A stretch of 64,000 bases of DNA, from assembly GCA_014649155.1 (NCBI GenBank), contig BMSM01000001.1:310001-374000 (forward strand), in the 5' to 3' direction. Below are positions 1 to 8,462 of the stretch, piece by piece (position 1 is the stretch's first letter; every line of letters starts with the position of its first letter). The notes below the pieces were generated by a model. That model was not told the DNA's origin, did no database searches, and saw only the letters and a program-made list of their open reading frames with translations. This DNA is from Streptomyces griseoviridis (GTDB lineage Bacteria > Actinomycetota > Actinomycetes > Streptomycetales > Streptomycetaceae). Made by a program: the position numbers and the translations under genes.

Positions 1-53
1 AGAGCAGCCGGCTGTTAACCGGCAGGTTACTGGTTCGAGTCCAGTCGGGGGAG
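1..53 (+). tRNA. tRNA-Asn (GUU), 5' end cut by window edge
   Basis: The anticodon loop reads CTGTTAA, giving anticodon GUU. The T arm (stems ACTGG/CCAGT at 29-33 and 41-45, loop TTCGAGT) is intact, followed by seven acceptor bases and discriminator G at 53. CCA is not encoded. The D arm and 5' acceptor strand lie before base 1. Confidence 0.93.
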
Positions 54-64
54 CATGGTGAACG

Positions 65-86
65 AGGACCCTCAGGGGTCCTTTTT
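65..86 (+). terminator. Rho-independent terminator of tRNA-Asn
   Basis: A GGACCC/GGGTCC stem (66-71 with 76-81) is followed immediately by five T residues. This is a textbook intrinsic terminator 12 bases after the tRNA. Confidence 0.8.
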
Positions 87-252
87 CATGTCCGCGCACG
101 GTCCGGCGCCCCGCCCTGGAACCGCGCGGGCCGCCCCGGAGTCCTCATGGTCGTGAAGGCGTCGCGGCAAGCCGACCACCCGAAGCAGGAGATCGTATGA
201 GCGGCTATGCTGCGGCAGACGGCGCGCACACATGTACGCGACACGCCGCTAT

Positions 253-326
253 GGGGCGGTAGCTCAGCCGGTTAGAGCAGCGGACTCATAATCCGCCGGC
301 CGTGGGTTCGAGTCCCACCCGCCCCA
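253..326 (+). tRNA. tRNA with CAU anticodon (tRNA-Ile2 or elongator tRNA-Met)
   Basis: A complete cloverleaf of 74 bases is visible: acceptor GGGGCGG/CCGCCCC, D arm with AGCTCAG, anticodon stem GCGGA/TCCGC around CTCATAA, and T arm GTGGG-TTCGAGT-CCCAC. CCA is not encoded. The CAU anticodon fits an elongator tRNA-Met or a tRNA-Ile2 whose C34 is changed to lysidine by TilS to read AUA. I lean to tRNA-Ile2 on overall resemblance, but sequence alone does not settle it. A -10-like TATGCT lies about 40 bases upstream. Confidence 0.88.
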
Positions 327-389
327 CCTCTGCAGAAACGTCGTGACCTGCGGAAACGATGTAGCAGCGCGGTCCGGCCGCTGCTTCGG

Positions 390-511
390 GGGCAAGGACG
401 GGCGGGGGCCTCGAGGACCTGGCGGTCCGTCATCTCCCGGCAGGCGTCGGGGGTTTCGTCAAGGGGGAAGGTCCGGACCTCGACGTGGATGTCGCCGGCC
501 CCGTGCATCAC
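390..511 (-). pseudogene. Possible remnant of an alcohol dehydrogenase C-terminus
   Basis: On the minus strand a stretch of about 30 codons reads GDIHVEVRTFPLDETPDACRE and onward. It resembles the last strand-helix segment of medium-chain zinc alcohol dehydrogenases, where a TFPL motif precedes an A-x-x-x-M helix. No dehydrogenase body lies upstream, and the frame then runs into the tRNA. I see no other gene in 327-661. This is inference from a short match only; it could be chance coding-like sequence. Confidence 0.3.
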
Positions 512-661
512 TGCTGCGCGTACGAGGGGCCACTGCTCCCGACGGGGGCCGTGCCGGGCGGTCCGATCGACTCCGTGATGTGGCGGCGCGGGATGTCCGG
601 GGAGATGACAGGGGCCCCGCGCCCGCGCGCGGCGGGTGGACGGGGCGGGGCACCCTCACTC

Positions 662-1411
662 TCACCGCGCAGTCACCGGCGAGGTGGTGCCGCGGCCCCG
701 TACCCGGGGCGGATTCCGCTCGTCGAGGACTCCCGGGGTGTCGTGCGGGACCACGCTCTGCCGCAGGGGGACGCGGCCCATGCCGATGTCGTACATCGGG
801 GAGGTCTCGTCGCCGATGCCGAAGGCGATGCCGAAGAGCAGCGCGAGGTCGTCGGGGACGCCCAGTGACGTGCGGACCGTGTCCGCGTACATGCCGAGGA
901 TGGTCTGCGGGATGCCGTGGAAGCCGCGCGCGGCCAGCGAGAGCAGGAAGGTCTGGGCGTACATGCCGATGTCGCCCGCCGTCCGGACCCCGTCGCCGAG
1001 GCGGGGCATGAAGAGGAAGGCAGCGTGGGGCGCGTCGTAGAAGCGCAGGTTCTCGCGGATCACCTCCTTCCTGCCCTCCACGTCCGAGCGGGCTATGCCG
1101 CGCGCCCCGTAGAGGAGGGCGCCGTGCTGACGCGACCGCTCCTGGTGGACGCCGTCGCCGTAGTCGGCGGTGAAGTCCGCCGAGGTCCGGCCCTCCTCGT
1201 ACGCCGTGAGCAGTTCCTCGCTCAGGGCGTCCCGGGCGGCACCCGAGACGATGTGCACCGTCCAGGGCTGGGTGTTGCTGTTCGAGGGGGAGGTCTGCGC
1301 GTCCTCCAGCACGGCGCGGATGTCCGCGGGGGACAGCGGGGTCGGCAGGAACTGGCGCGGCGAGTGTCGGGCGCGGACGAGGTCGGCGAAGAGGGCGGCG
1401 GTGCTGGACAA
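662..1411 (-). CDS. Nitroreductase family protein
   Basis: This is a 249-residue FMN-dependent nitroreductase-fold oxidoreductase, expected to reduce nitro compounds or quinones with NAD(P)H. The N-terminal RHSPRQFLPTPLS followed by an I-x-x-x-L-E-DAQTSPSNSNTQPW segment is the characteristic FMN-binding signature of the family. The C-terminal LLFGIAFGIGD segment is the usual second FMN-contacting region. I chose the TTG start at 1411 because AAGGA lies six bases upstream; an in-frame GTG at 1426 lacks a ribosome-binding site. It is divergent from a TetR gene across 236 bases holding twin operators, so it is the likely target of that repressor. The physiological substrate is unknown. Confidence 0.85.
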   Translation of the reverse strand: MSSTAALFADLVRARHSPRQFLPTPLSPADIRAVLEDAQTSPSNSNTQPWTVHIVSGAARDALSEELLTAYEEGRTSADFTADYGDGVHQERSRQHGALLYGARGIARSDVEGRKEVIRENLRFYDAPHAAFLFMPRLGDGVRTAGDIGMYAQTFLLSLAARGFHGIPQTILGMYADTVRTSLGVPDDLALLFGIAFGIGDETSPMYDIGMGRVPLRQSVVPHDTPGVLDERNPPRVRGRGTTSPVTAR

Positions 1412-1575
1412 GGAGATCCTTTCCACGGGGCCGGATGCGGCTCGGGGCGGGCGTGTCAGCGGTGGGAGGGAGCGGTACCGTGCCACGGGGCCGCGCGAGT
1501 GCGCCGCGTGGACGAGGCGCCGGCGGTGCTGAGCGGGCGCGCCGAAGCGGCCGGCGGTGGCGTCGGAACCGAAGG

Positions 1576-1621
1576 GGAGATAGTCTCCGTTTTCGAGGGA
1601 GACGATACGGAGATGGTCTCC
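1576..1621. promoter_or_regulatory. Twin TetR-type operators between nitroreductase and tetR
   Basis: Two perfect copies of GGAGA-N3-TCTCC lie at 1576-1588 and 1609-1621. Their starts are 33 bases apart, about three helical turns, so bound dimers would sit on the same DNA face. The second copy ends 26 bases before the TetR start codon. They are the probable autoregulatory and target operators of the adjacent TetR protein. Confidence 0.75.
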
Positions 1622-1647
1622 GCATTGTCAACGAGAGGTGCGCGGAC

Positions 1648-2244
1648 ATGAGCGAGGCAGCCACCGGCGAGCGCCGGCAGCGGGCGGACAAGCAGCGCAA
1701 CCGCACGCACATCCTGGAGGTCGCGGAGCGGTTCTTCGCCGAGCAGGGCATCACCGGCTCCATGGACGCCATCGCCAAGCGGGCCGGGATCGGGCCGGGC
1801 ACCCTCTACCGGCACTTCCCCAACCGGGAGGCGCTGCTGGCCGCTCTGCTCCAGGCCCGCGACGAGGAGCTGGAGGCCCGCCGCGAGGCCATCCGCGGCG
1901 AGGTGACCGACTCCCGCGCCGCGCTCGCGCAGTGGCTGCGGGCGCTGGGGGAGTGGGTGACCGCCTTCGACGGGCTGCCCGAGCCGCTGCGGGCCGCGCT
2001 GACCGGGGACACGTCCCCGCTGGCGCTCACCTGCCAGAGCTTGATCACGACCACCGAGGAGTTCCTTCAGGCGGCCCAGCGCGACGGGGGTGCCAAACCC
2101 TGGGTGCGGGGCCGTGACCTCTTCCTCAGCACGCTGGCCACGGCCTGGGCCAGCGGCGCCGTCCTCGCCGACGCGTCGTCGCTCGACGCGCTCGACTCCC
2201 TCGTGCGCACCGGCTGGGAGACGCCTGAGGCGGGAGACGCCTGA
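1648..2244 (+). CDS. TetR/AcrR family transcriptional regulator
   Basis: A 198-residue repressor. Residues about 14-60 form the TetR helix-turn-helix (RTHILEVAERFFAEQG, then ITGSMDAIAKRAGIGPGTLYRHFPNREALL). The rest is an all-helical ligand-binding and dimerisation domain containing FDGLPEPLRAAL, a pattern common in Streptomyces TetR proteins next to oxidoreductases. The ATG at 1648 has GAGAGG eight bases upstream. It is divergent from the nitroreductase, with a matching pair of palindromes in between. The ligand is unknown. Confidence 0.9.
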   Translation: MSEAATGERRQRADKQRNRTHILEVAERFFAEQGITGSMDAIAKRAGIGPGTLYRHFPNREALLAALLQARDEELEARREAIRGEVTDSRAALAQWLRALGEWVTAFDGLPEPLRAALTGDTSPLALTCQSLITTTEEFLQAAQRDGGAKPWVRGRDLFLSTLATAWASGAVLADASSLDALDSLVRTGWETPEAGDA

Positions 2245-2248
2245 GGGC

Positions 2249-2283
2249 GGAGCGGACCCGGCGTGACCCTCCGGGGCCGCTCC
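2249..2283 (+). terminator. Putative terminator after tetR
   Basis: A GGAGCGG/CCGCTCC inverted repeat (2249-2255 with 2277-2283) begins five bases after the tetR stop codon. There is no T-run, as is usual in Streptomyces. Confidence 0.4.
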
Positions 2284-2364
2284 CCGGCGGACGGCACCGC
2301 GCTCCCGGCGACGTCGCCTCCCGTCCGGCCCCGCCGGCCGCCGAGCCCGCCCCGGCTCGGACGT

Positions 2365-3736
2365 CCGCGATCCAGCTTCCGCGGAAGCCCGGCGGCACGC
2401 GGCCGGGCAGGTGGACGCGGGCCGGGGGTGGCCGCCGAAATCTTGGGCCGCGAGGATCACCAGGTCGCTCGCGCCGCGGGCGGGATCGCCGTGGACTTCT
2501 CGTCCGGCGGCACCCCGCCGACGGTCTCGTGGGCGCGCCGCATCCCGGCCGTGCTCGCGGTGTGGGCGCAGCGCTGCCGGCGTGCGGCCGGGGACTCGCT
2601 GACGCGGGGGAACTCCTGGGGGCGGTCGTCCCAGCCGGGTGCCCCGCACCCGGCCCGCGCGCAGCTCGATCGTCCACCGGCCGGGCGTCGGGGACCCGGT
2701 CGCCGAGGGGCCGCCCGTGCCGCGTCCGGCGGGGTGGAACGGCGCGGGCATCCCGGTGTACTCCACGGCGGCCGTGTCGCCCTGGTCGCGGGCGTCGAGG
2801 GTGCGCGAGTGGCACACCGGGTCGACGTCGAACCGGCGTGTGCCGCCACCGGCGCGCGGCGGCAGCCCGATGCGCGGGGGGTGCCCGTCGTGCCACGCGT
2901 ACGGCACGGGCGCGCCCGCCGCCGCGGCGGCACCGCCGAAGGTGACCGGCACGTCCACGATCACACGTACGTCCACGATCACACCTACGTCCCGGTGAGC
3001 GCGAAGTCGCGCATCATCGGCGCGTCCGCGACGGGCACCCGCGTGGTCCGCGTCACCCGGCCGGTCCGGTCGATCATGAGGCGAGGGACGTGGTCCCAGG
3101 CGGGGTGGTACGTGATCGCGGTGCAACTCGTCGGCGACCGAGGCGCCCTCCCGTGTGGACCGGAAGCCGTACGGGCCCAGGGTGCCGAGGCCGCCGTCCA
3201 GCTCGTACGGCAGCGGTCCGCTCTCCCGCGCCGCCAGGACGCGGCCCTTGTACGGGATCACGCGCGTGTCGCGGGTGAAGCCGTCGGGCGGTGCGCCTGC
3301 CCCGGGCACGCTCCCCAGTTCGCCCCCAGTTCCCGCCGTCACCCGTGAGGACCGCACCCAGCGGTCGAGGTACCACCCGGCGCGTCCGCCGCGCAGCCGG
3401 ACCCCGTGCGTCACGCCGTCGCCGAGCAGCCAGTGGTGGGCGCCGACGGTCTCCGGGCCCAGCGCGTTCGGGCCGTCGCGCGGGTAGCGGCCGTCCAGGT
3501 CGCGCGGGACGCGACCGGTGGCGTCGAGGCCGAAGGCGGTCGGCTCCTGGGCGACCGGCGCGAAGGCTCCTTCCAGGAACGGGGTCGTGCCGGTCCCGCC
3601 GCCGGCCGGGCCCGCGGGACACGTCCGTACCGCGGCCGTGCCGGAGCCGGGCCCGATGCCGAGGCCGGCCGCCCCGCCCCGCTGCCGCGACCGCGGCGCC
3701 CTTGAGCGGTCCCCGCCGCGTGTGACCGGCCGGCAT
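2365..3736 (-). pseudogene. Decayed carotenoid (apocarotenoid/stilbene) oxygenase
   Basis: Three minus-strand frames together carry, in order, segments typical of RPE65/carotenoid cleavage oxygenases. They are FLEGAFAPV, GRVPRDLDGRYPRDGPNALG, HHWLLGDGVTHGVRLRGGRA, PYELDGGLGTLGPYGF, RTTRVPVADAPMMRDFALT, YAWHDGHPPRIG, RFDVDPVCHSRTLDA, RWTIELRAGRVR, SDLVILAAQDFGG and VHLPGRVPPGFRGSW. The intact family cleaves C=C bonds using Fe(II) held by four histidines. Here the frame changes at least five times, one segment hits a TAG, and the stretch before the C-terminal motifs is shortened. An ATG at 3736 begins a twin-arginine-like leader (RRGPLKGAAVAAAG) that already breaks frame inside the signal. It cannot make a full-length enzyme. 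Confidence 0.85.
2951..2984. repeat. 18-bp tandem duplication inside the oxygenase pseudogene
   Basis: ACGTCCACGATCACAC occurs at 2951 and again at 2969. The second copy adds six codons, turning one VIVDVP strand into VIVDVR-VIVDVP. It directly follows the premature TAG in the preceding frame and is probably slippage damage accumulated after the gene was inactivated. Confidence 0.8.
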
Positions 3737-4233
3737 GGTTCCTCGCTCCGTCGTCGGGACCGGCCCGGCGGCCGGGCCGGGTCCGTGGTGACGCGGTCAA
3801 CCCTCCTCCGCGGCCGGAGCCGGCGCAGGGGGGCCAGGACCCGGACCGGGGGATGCCGGGCCCCCGTCCCGCACCGGGAAAAGCGGGGGGACGCCTTCCG
3901 GTCGATCGGAGTTCAACGGGAATTCACCAGGGGGGTGGTTTGAATTGAGTGGGTGGCGGAGGTGGGGTTTCGCCGTCCGGAGGAATGGGTTCACGGAGTG
4001 CTGTGAATGTGCTCCCGAGGGCGTGACGATCATCATGGTGTGAGACGCGATGTGAGGCGTTACGCCCTGTTTGACGTGCGGGTTCGAGGTGTCTGTGTGA
4101 ACCCTATGGGGTTTTCGGGGTGATTCCCGGCAGGGAATTCCGGGGCGATCGGGGACGGTATTTTTCCGCTGTGCTTATCCGCCCCTGTGGTTACTATTCG
4201 GCTGCCGGGTGTGGGGGGGCGTGGTATCCGGTT
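3737..4233. other. Intergenic region, relatively AT-rich
   Basis: I see no convincing gene here. From about 3930 the base composition is clearly richer in A and T than the flanking genes, with runs such as TATTTTT at about 4158. It probably holds the promoter and long leader of the downstream genes. No sigma consensus stands out clearly enough to call. Confidence 0.4.
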
Positions 4234-4263
4234 CGCCTTCATGCCCGTATCCATATGAAGGCG
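4234..4263. promoter_or_regulatory. Inverted repeat before small ORF and protease-like gene
   Basis: Perfect nine-base arms CGCCTTCAT (4234-4242) and ATGAAGGCG (4255-4263) flank a 12-base loop. The right arm lies just upstream of the ribosome-binding site of the small ORF at 4276. It could be an operator or an mRNA hairpin affecting translation. Confidence 0.5.
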
Positions 4264-4275
4264 AAGGGGAACGTG

Positions 4276-4377
4276 ATGAAGGAACGTGCCGTGCCGCCGG
4301 CGAGGTCGGTGGGGGCCGCGCCGGCGGCCCAGGAGGCTCCGGGGCACACCGTGGAGACGTTCGACCACGCGCGGTAG
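4276..4377 (+). CDS. Small ORF, 33 residues, function unknown
   Basis: An ATG at 4276 with AAGGGGA five bases upstream opens a 33-residue frame beginning MKERAVPPARSVGAAP and ending ETFDHAR. It has no signal, cysteines or membrane segment. It ends 55 bases before the trypsin-like gene and directly follows the 9-bp inverted repeat, so it may be a leader or upstream peptide of that gene. I do not recognise it, and chance translation is possible. Confidence 0.35.
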   Translation: MKERAVPPARSVGAAPAAQEAPGHTVETFDHAR

Positions 4378-4432
4378 GCGCCCACCCCGCCCCGTTCCGC
4401 CTGCCGTCCGGCTCCCACCAAGGAAATGACAG

Positions 4433-6967
4433 ATGCCCCTCAGACGTGCCCACGTGGGCCTCACCGCCCTCCTGCTGACCACCGGTGTCGCGGCCGGCGC
4501 GCTGACCGCGCCGCCCGCCGTCGCCCTCGCCGGCTCCCCGGCCGCCGACAACGCCTACGCCTTCACCGCGAAGCTCGACATCGGCACCGGTGACGCCAAG
4601 CGGGCCTGCTCGGCGACGCTCGTGTACACCGACTGGCTGCTGACGGCGGCCAGTTGCTTCGCCGCCGACCCCGCGTCCGTACCGGCCGGCGCCCCCGCGC
4701 TCCCCACCACCGCCACCGTCGGCCGCACCGACCTGACCGGCACCACCGGCCAGGTCCGCCAGATCGTCCGCCTGGTGCCGCACCCGGACCAGGACCTGGT
4801 CCTGGCCGAGCTGGCGACCCCCGTCACCGGCGTCACCCCGGTCGCCCTCGGCACCACCGCCCCCGCCGCCGGGGAGGTCCTGCGCGGCGCGGGCTACGGC
4901 CGTACGAAGGACGAGTGGGCGCCGCTGCGGCTGCACTCGGGGACCTTCACCGTGGACTCGGCGTCCGCCTCCCAGGTGTCGGTGAGCGGCAAGGACGGCG
5001 CCGCGGTCTGCGCCGGTGACGCCGGCGGCCCGCTCTTCCGCGAGGTGAACGGCACCCCCCAGCTCGTCGCCGTCACCAGCCGTTCCTGGCAGGGCGGCTG
5101 CTTCGGCGCCGACCCCGCCGAGACCCGAACCGGCGCCCTCGCCACCCGTACCGACAAGCTGCGCAACTGGATCGGCGTCAACGCCGGCCCGACCTGCTCC
5201 ACGCAGGGCGCCCTGTACTCGACGACCACGACCGGCAGCCTGCTGCGCCGCAACGTCGACGACCCCGACGGCGGCACCGCGGCCGTGCCGGAGTCCAGCA
5301 CCATCGACACCGGCTGGGACCAGTACGGCCGGATGCTGGCCGGACCCGGCGCCACCTTCTACGGCATCAAGAGCGACGGCGTCTACCTCAGCCACCGGGT
5401 CTCCTCCACCGGCACCTGGGACGTCCACCACCAGAAGATCAGCACCGACCTGGGCACCTACGCGACGGCCGCCAACCACAACAAGATCAGCGTCGACCGG
5501 ACCGGGCACATCTGGTACGTCGACGGCGGTGGCGACCTGCGGTTCCAGAAGTACGACCGGACCGCGGCGGCCTGGGACCCGCAGGGCAACAAGAAGATCG
5601 ACTCCGGCTGGGCCGCGTACACCCACGTGTTCGCCGCCGACGACGGCGTCGTCTTCGGCATCGACTCGGCCACCGGCCACCTGGTGCGCTCCCGCTACGA
5701 CTTCGACAGCCAGCGGTGGATCGAGCGGCAGAAGACCGTGAGCACCTCCGACTGGCGGGCCACCAAGGAGATCACCTCCTTCGGCGGCGACACCATCGTC
5801 CGGGTCAACACGGGCGGCGACGTCCGGCACTACCGCTACAACGAGTCCACCGGCGTCTTCGGCACCACCTGGAACAAGCTGATCGGCTCCGGCACCCACT
5901 GGTCCGGCTACACCAGCGTCAGCGGCGGCCCCGACGTCTGCCGCCTGCGGTCCGACTGGACCCCGGACGCCCCGGCCGTCGACGCCGACCGCACCACCGG
6001 ACCGGACGTCCTGCAGACCTCGGCCGGTGAACTCGTCTACGCCGCCACCGACGCCGACGGCCGCCTGCTGACCGGCCGCCAGACCGACCCGGCCGACCCC
6101 GGCACCCTGCGCTGGACCACCGGCGCCGCGAACGAGGTCCTCACCGGGCAGCCCCAGCTCGCCGAGCAGCCCGACGGCCGGATCGCGCTGAGCGCGCAGA
6201 CCCCGGACAGCCAGACCCGGTGGCGCCGCCGCGCCGCCGCCGACGACACCTGGGGGTCCTGGATCGGCCTGGCCGGTTCCATGGCCGGCCACCCCGTCCT
6301 CGGCCGGACCCCGGCCGGCGTCCTGGCCGAGTTCGGCGTCGACGCCGAGGGACACCCCTGGTACCGGCAGCAGCAGCGGGCCAACGTCGACTTCATGGGC
6401 TGGGTACGGCTCACCGGTGACGGCTTCGCCGGGCCGCTGACCGCGGTCACCGTCCGCGACGGCATCCAGCTCTTCGGCACCGGCACCGACGGCCGGCTGC
6501 GCACCGCCGCCTTCGCCGACGGCACCCTCGGCACCTGGACGACCGTGGGCGACAGCGGGGTGACCGGTGCCCCGTCGGTTGTCGTGTACCCCGGCCACCG
6601 GCTGGGCGTCTACGCCCGCGGCGCCGACGGCGCGGTGCTGTCGGCGGTCCAGACGGAGGAGAACGCCGTCTTCCCGGCCACCTGGACGAAGGTCGCCGAC
6701 CTGACCGCGGCCGGCGCCCCGTCCGCCGTGGTGGACCCGGCCAGCGGATACACGCAGGTGCTCGCGCGGGCCGAGGACGGCACGATCCGCGGGTCCCGCG
6801 AGGCCGTCCAGGGCGACTTCGGCACCTGGCAGGCGTCGACGCGGATCGGCACGGACGTCCCGGCGTCCGACCCGACCGCCTACTCCTACACGGCCGGCAC
6901 CACTTCGGCCTGGGCCTTCGCCTACCGCACCGAATCCGGTGAGGTGCGCGTCACGAAGGGGTCCTGA
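4433..6967 (+). CDS. Secreted pseudo-trypsin with tachylectin-like repeats
   Basis: This 844-residue exported protein starts with a Sec signal (about 1-33, ending AVALA). Residues 40-250 have the S1 trypsin fold, but two of three catalytic residues are replaced. The histidine motif reads TAASC (Ser at 74 for His), and the serine motif reads GDAGGP (Ala at 197 for Ser). The aspartate (D121, DLVLAEL) is kept. Residues about 255-505 carry repeated GxLxRxxYD and W-x-x-Y/H units of a tachylectin-2-type carbohydrate-binding propeller. Residues 506-844 form a second set of WTTG/GTWTTVG repeats, probably another beta-propeller. It is expected to bind glycans rather than cut protein. AAGGA precedes the ATG. 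Confidence 0.85.
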   Translation: MPLRRAHVGLTALLLTTGVAAGALTAPPAVALAGSPAADNAYAFTAKLDIGTGDAKRACSATLVYTDWLLTAASCFAADPASVPAGAPALPTTATVGRTDLTGTTGQVRQIVRLVPHPDQDLVLAELATPVTGVTPVALGTTAPAAGEVLRGAGYGRTKDEWAPLRLHSGTFTVDSASASQVSVSGKDGAAVCAGDAGGPLFREVNGTPQLVAVTSRSWQGGCFGADPAETRTGALATRTDKLRNWIGVNAGPTCSTQGALYSTTTTGSLLRRNVDDPDGGTAAVPESSTIDTGWDQYGRMLAGPGATFYGIKSDGVYLSHRVSSTGTWDVHHQKISTDLGTYATAANHNKISVDRTGHIWYVDGGGDLRFQKYDRTAAAWDPQGNKKIDSGWAAYTHVFAADDGVVFGIDSATGHLVRSRYDFDSQRWIERQKTVSTSDWRATKEITSFGGDTIVRVNTGGDVRHYRYNESTGVFGTTWNKLIGSGTHWSGYTSVSGGPDVCRLRSDWTPDAPAVDADRTTGPDVLQTSAGELVYAATDADGRLLTGRQTDPADPGTLRWTTGAANEVLTGQPQLAEQPDGRIALSAQTPDSQTRWRRRAAADDTWGSWIGLAGSMAGHPVLGRTPAGVLAEFGVDAEGHPWYRQQQRANVDFMGWVRLTGDGFAGPLTAVTVRDGIQLFGTGTDGRLRTAAFADGTLGTWTTVGDSGVTGAPSVVVYPGHRLGVYARGADGAVLSAVQTEENAVFPATWTKVADLTAAGAPSAVVDPASGYTQVLARAEDGTIRGSREAVQGDFGTWQASTRIGTDVPASDPTAYSYTAGTTSAWAFAYRTESGEVRVTKGS

Positions 6968-7126
6968 ACCGGCACGGGCAGCGGCCGGTCCGCCGGGCCA
7001 CCCCGGCCCGGCGGACCGCCGACGTGACCAGCCGGCCGCGCCGCTGCCCGGGCCTCGCGACGAGTTCCGCCCGCGGCGGGAGTTCGCCGTGGTGACCGCC
7101 GGTACGCGAACATCACGGAGGACACC

Positions 7127-7912
7127 ATGACCAGCGAGCCGCGGCAGCCCCCCGCCACCCCGCCGGGCGGACGGCCGCCCGTCGTCGGGATCGCCGAGTG
7201 GCGGACCGCCCGGGAGGCCCTGCTGGTCCGGGAGAAGGCGCACACCCGGGAGGGCGACGCCATCGCCGCGGCACGGCGCCGGCTGCCGAGGGTGGAGTTC
7301 GACGGGACGGCGCGGGTCGTCGGCCCCGACGGACCCGTGCCGTTCCTGGAGCTGTTCCAGGGGCGCGAGGAACTCGTCGTGTACAAGCACATGTGGTATG
7401 ACGGCGCCCCGCACCAGGGACAGTGCGAGGGGTGCACCACCACGGCCTGGCACCTGAGGGACGCCGTCCACCTCCACGCCCGAGGGGTGTCGTTCGCCGT
7501 CCTGACCACGGGGGAGTGGCCGGAGGTCGCGGCGCACGTCGCGTTCATGGGCTACCGGCAGCCCTGGTACTCGGTGCGTGACGCGCCGGAGCCCGTGGGG
7601 GGAGACATGGGGTACCTGACCTGCTACCTGCGGGACGGCGACCGTACGTTCCTCACCTACGCCACCACCGGACGCGGCAACGAGCGGGGCAACGGGTCCC
7701 TCGGCCTGCTCGACATGACGCCCCACGGGCGCGGCGAGGCATGGGAGGACCACCCGGCGGGCCGGCCCGCCGGGCGCGAGGCGTGCTGGAGCTGGCGGAC
7801 GGACGCGGACGGCGCCGCCACCTGGGGGCCGACCAGCCGTCCCGTACCGCAGTGGACCCGGCCCGGCGCCGGACCGGTGGACACCCTCGGGCGTCGGCAC
7901 GGCCACTCCTGA
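7127..7912 (+). CDS. DUF899 family (thioredoxin-like) protein
   Basis: A 261-residue cytoplasmic protein of the DUF899 family. Signature segments are the N-terminal EWRTAREALLVREKAHTREGD followed by RRRLPRV, then VYKHMWYDG, a QCEGCTTTAWHL segment with a CxxC pair in the thioredoxin-like active-site position, and the C-terminal LGLLDMTPHGRGE. The family is thioredoxin-fold and its reaction is not established; a peroxiredoxin-like or disulfide role is inference. The ATG at 7127 has GGAGG eight bases upstream. It stands alone, 159 bases after the lectin gene. Confidence 0.88.
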   Translation: MTSEPRQPPATPPGGRPPVVGIAEWRTAREALLVREKAHTREGDAIAAARRRLPRVEFDGTARVVGPDGPVPFLELFQGREELVVYKHMWYDGAPHQGQCEGCTTTAWHLRDAVHLHARGVSFAVLTTGEWPEVAAHVAFMGYRQPWYSVRDAPEPVGGDMGYLTCYLRDGDRTFLTYATTGRGNERGNGSLGLLDMTPHGRGEAWEDHPAGRPAGREACWSWRTDADGAATWGPTSRPVPQWTRPGAGPVDTLGRRHGHS

Positions 7913-7968
7913 CGCGGGTCACCCGCTTGCCGGACGGCTGCCGGGCCCGGACGGTCGTTGGGCCGGGC

Positions 7969-8184
7969 ATGACGAAGAAACTGCTCTGCGCATCCCTGCT
8001 GGCCGTCACCGCCCTCGTGACGGCCGCTCCCGCCGCCCAGGCCGCGCCCGCCCCGGGCCCGGCCGGTCCGGTGCCCGTCGCGCCGCTGCTGGACGGGCTG
8101 CTCGGCTCGCTGGAGATCGGCAACCCGGCCACCTCTCCGCAGTCGCTGCTCCCCGCCGGCCTGCTCGGCGGCGCCAGGGGCTGA
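7969..8184 (+). CDS. Small secreted protein, unknown function
   Basis: A 71-residue preprotein with a clear Sec signal (MTKKLLCASLLAVTALVTAAPAA, cleavage likely after AQA). It leaves a mature peptide of about 45 residues rich in Pro, Gly and Leu (PLLDGLLGSLEIG, SLLPAGLLGG). There are no cysteines in the mature part. It resembles many small Gly/Leu-rich exported proteins of Streptomyces. No ribosome-binding site is obvious. Function unknown. Confidence 0.7.
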   Translation: MTKKLLCASLLAVTALVTAAPAAQAAPAPGPAGPVPVAPLLDGLLGSLEIGNPATSPQSLLPAGLLGGARG

Positions 8185-8203
8185 CCACCGCCCCCGACGG
8201 GAC

Positions 8204-8362
8204 TCAGAGCGAGCCGGGCTCCTCCACGTCGCGGTCGTCGTCGCGTTCGCCCTCCGCCTGGGAGGGGGTCGGCCGCGGCGGGGACGGACGGCCGGAGGTG
8301 TCCGGCTCGTCGTCGCGTTCGCCCTCGGCCTGGGACGGGGTCGGCTGGTCCGGTGACGTCAT
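8204..8362 (-). CDS. Small acidic protein with duplicated PTPSQAEGERDD motif
   Basis: A 52-residue, highly charged and probably disordered peptide. The block PTPSQAEGERDD occurs twice (residues about 7-18 and 31-42), encoded by a direct DNA repeat of about 34 bases. The ATG at 8362 has AGGAG six bases upstream. It lies 100 bases downstream of the STAS-ANTAR gene on the same strand and may be co-transcribed with it. I recognise no function. Confidence 0.65.
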   Translation of the reverse strand: MTSPDQPTPSQAEGERDDEPDTSGRPSPPRPTPSQAEGERDDDRDVEEPGSL

Positions 8363-8462
8363 GGTGGCTCCTGTGGGGGAGAGAAGATGGGGGAGAGAAG
8401 AACTGTGGGGGAGGGGAGGAACGTGACGCCGGGTACCCCTCCCGGGCCGGGGCATCCGCGGC

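Noticed and set aside
272..511. 79-residue minus-strand ORF crossing the CAU tRNA as a gene
   Set aside because: Its 3' part is the complement of an intact tRNA, so only the upstream dehydrogenase-like piece may have coding history.
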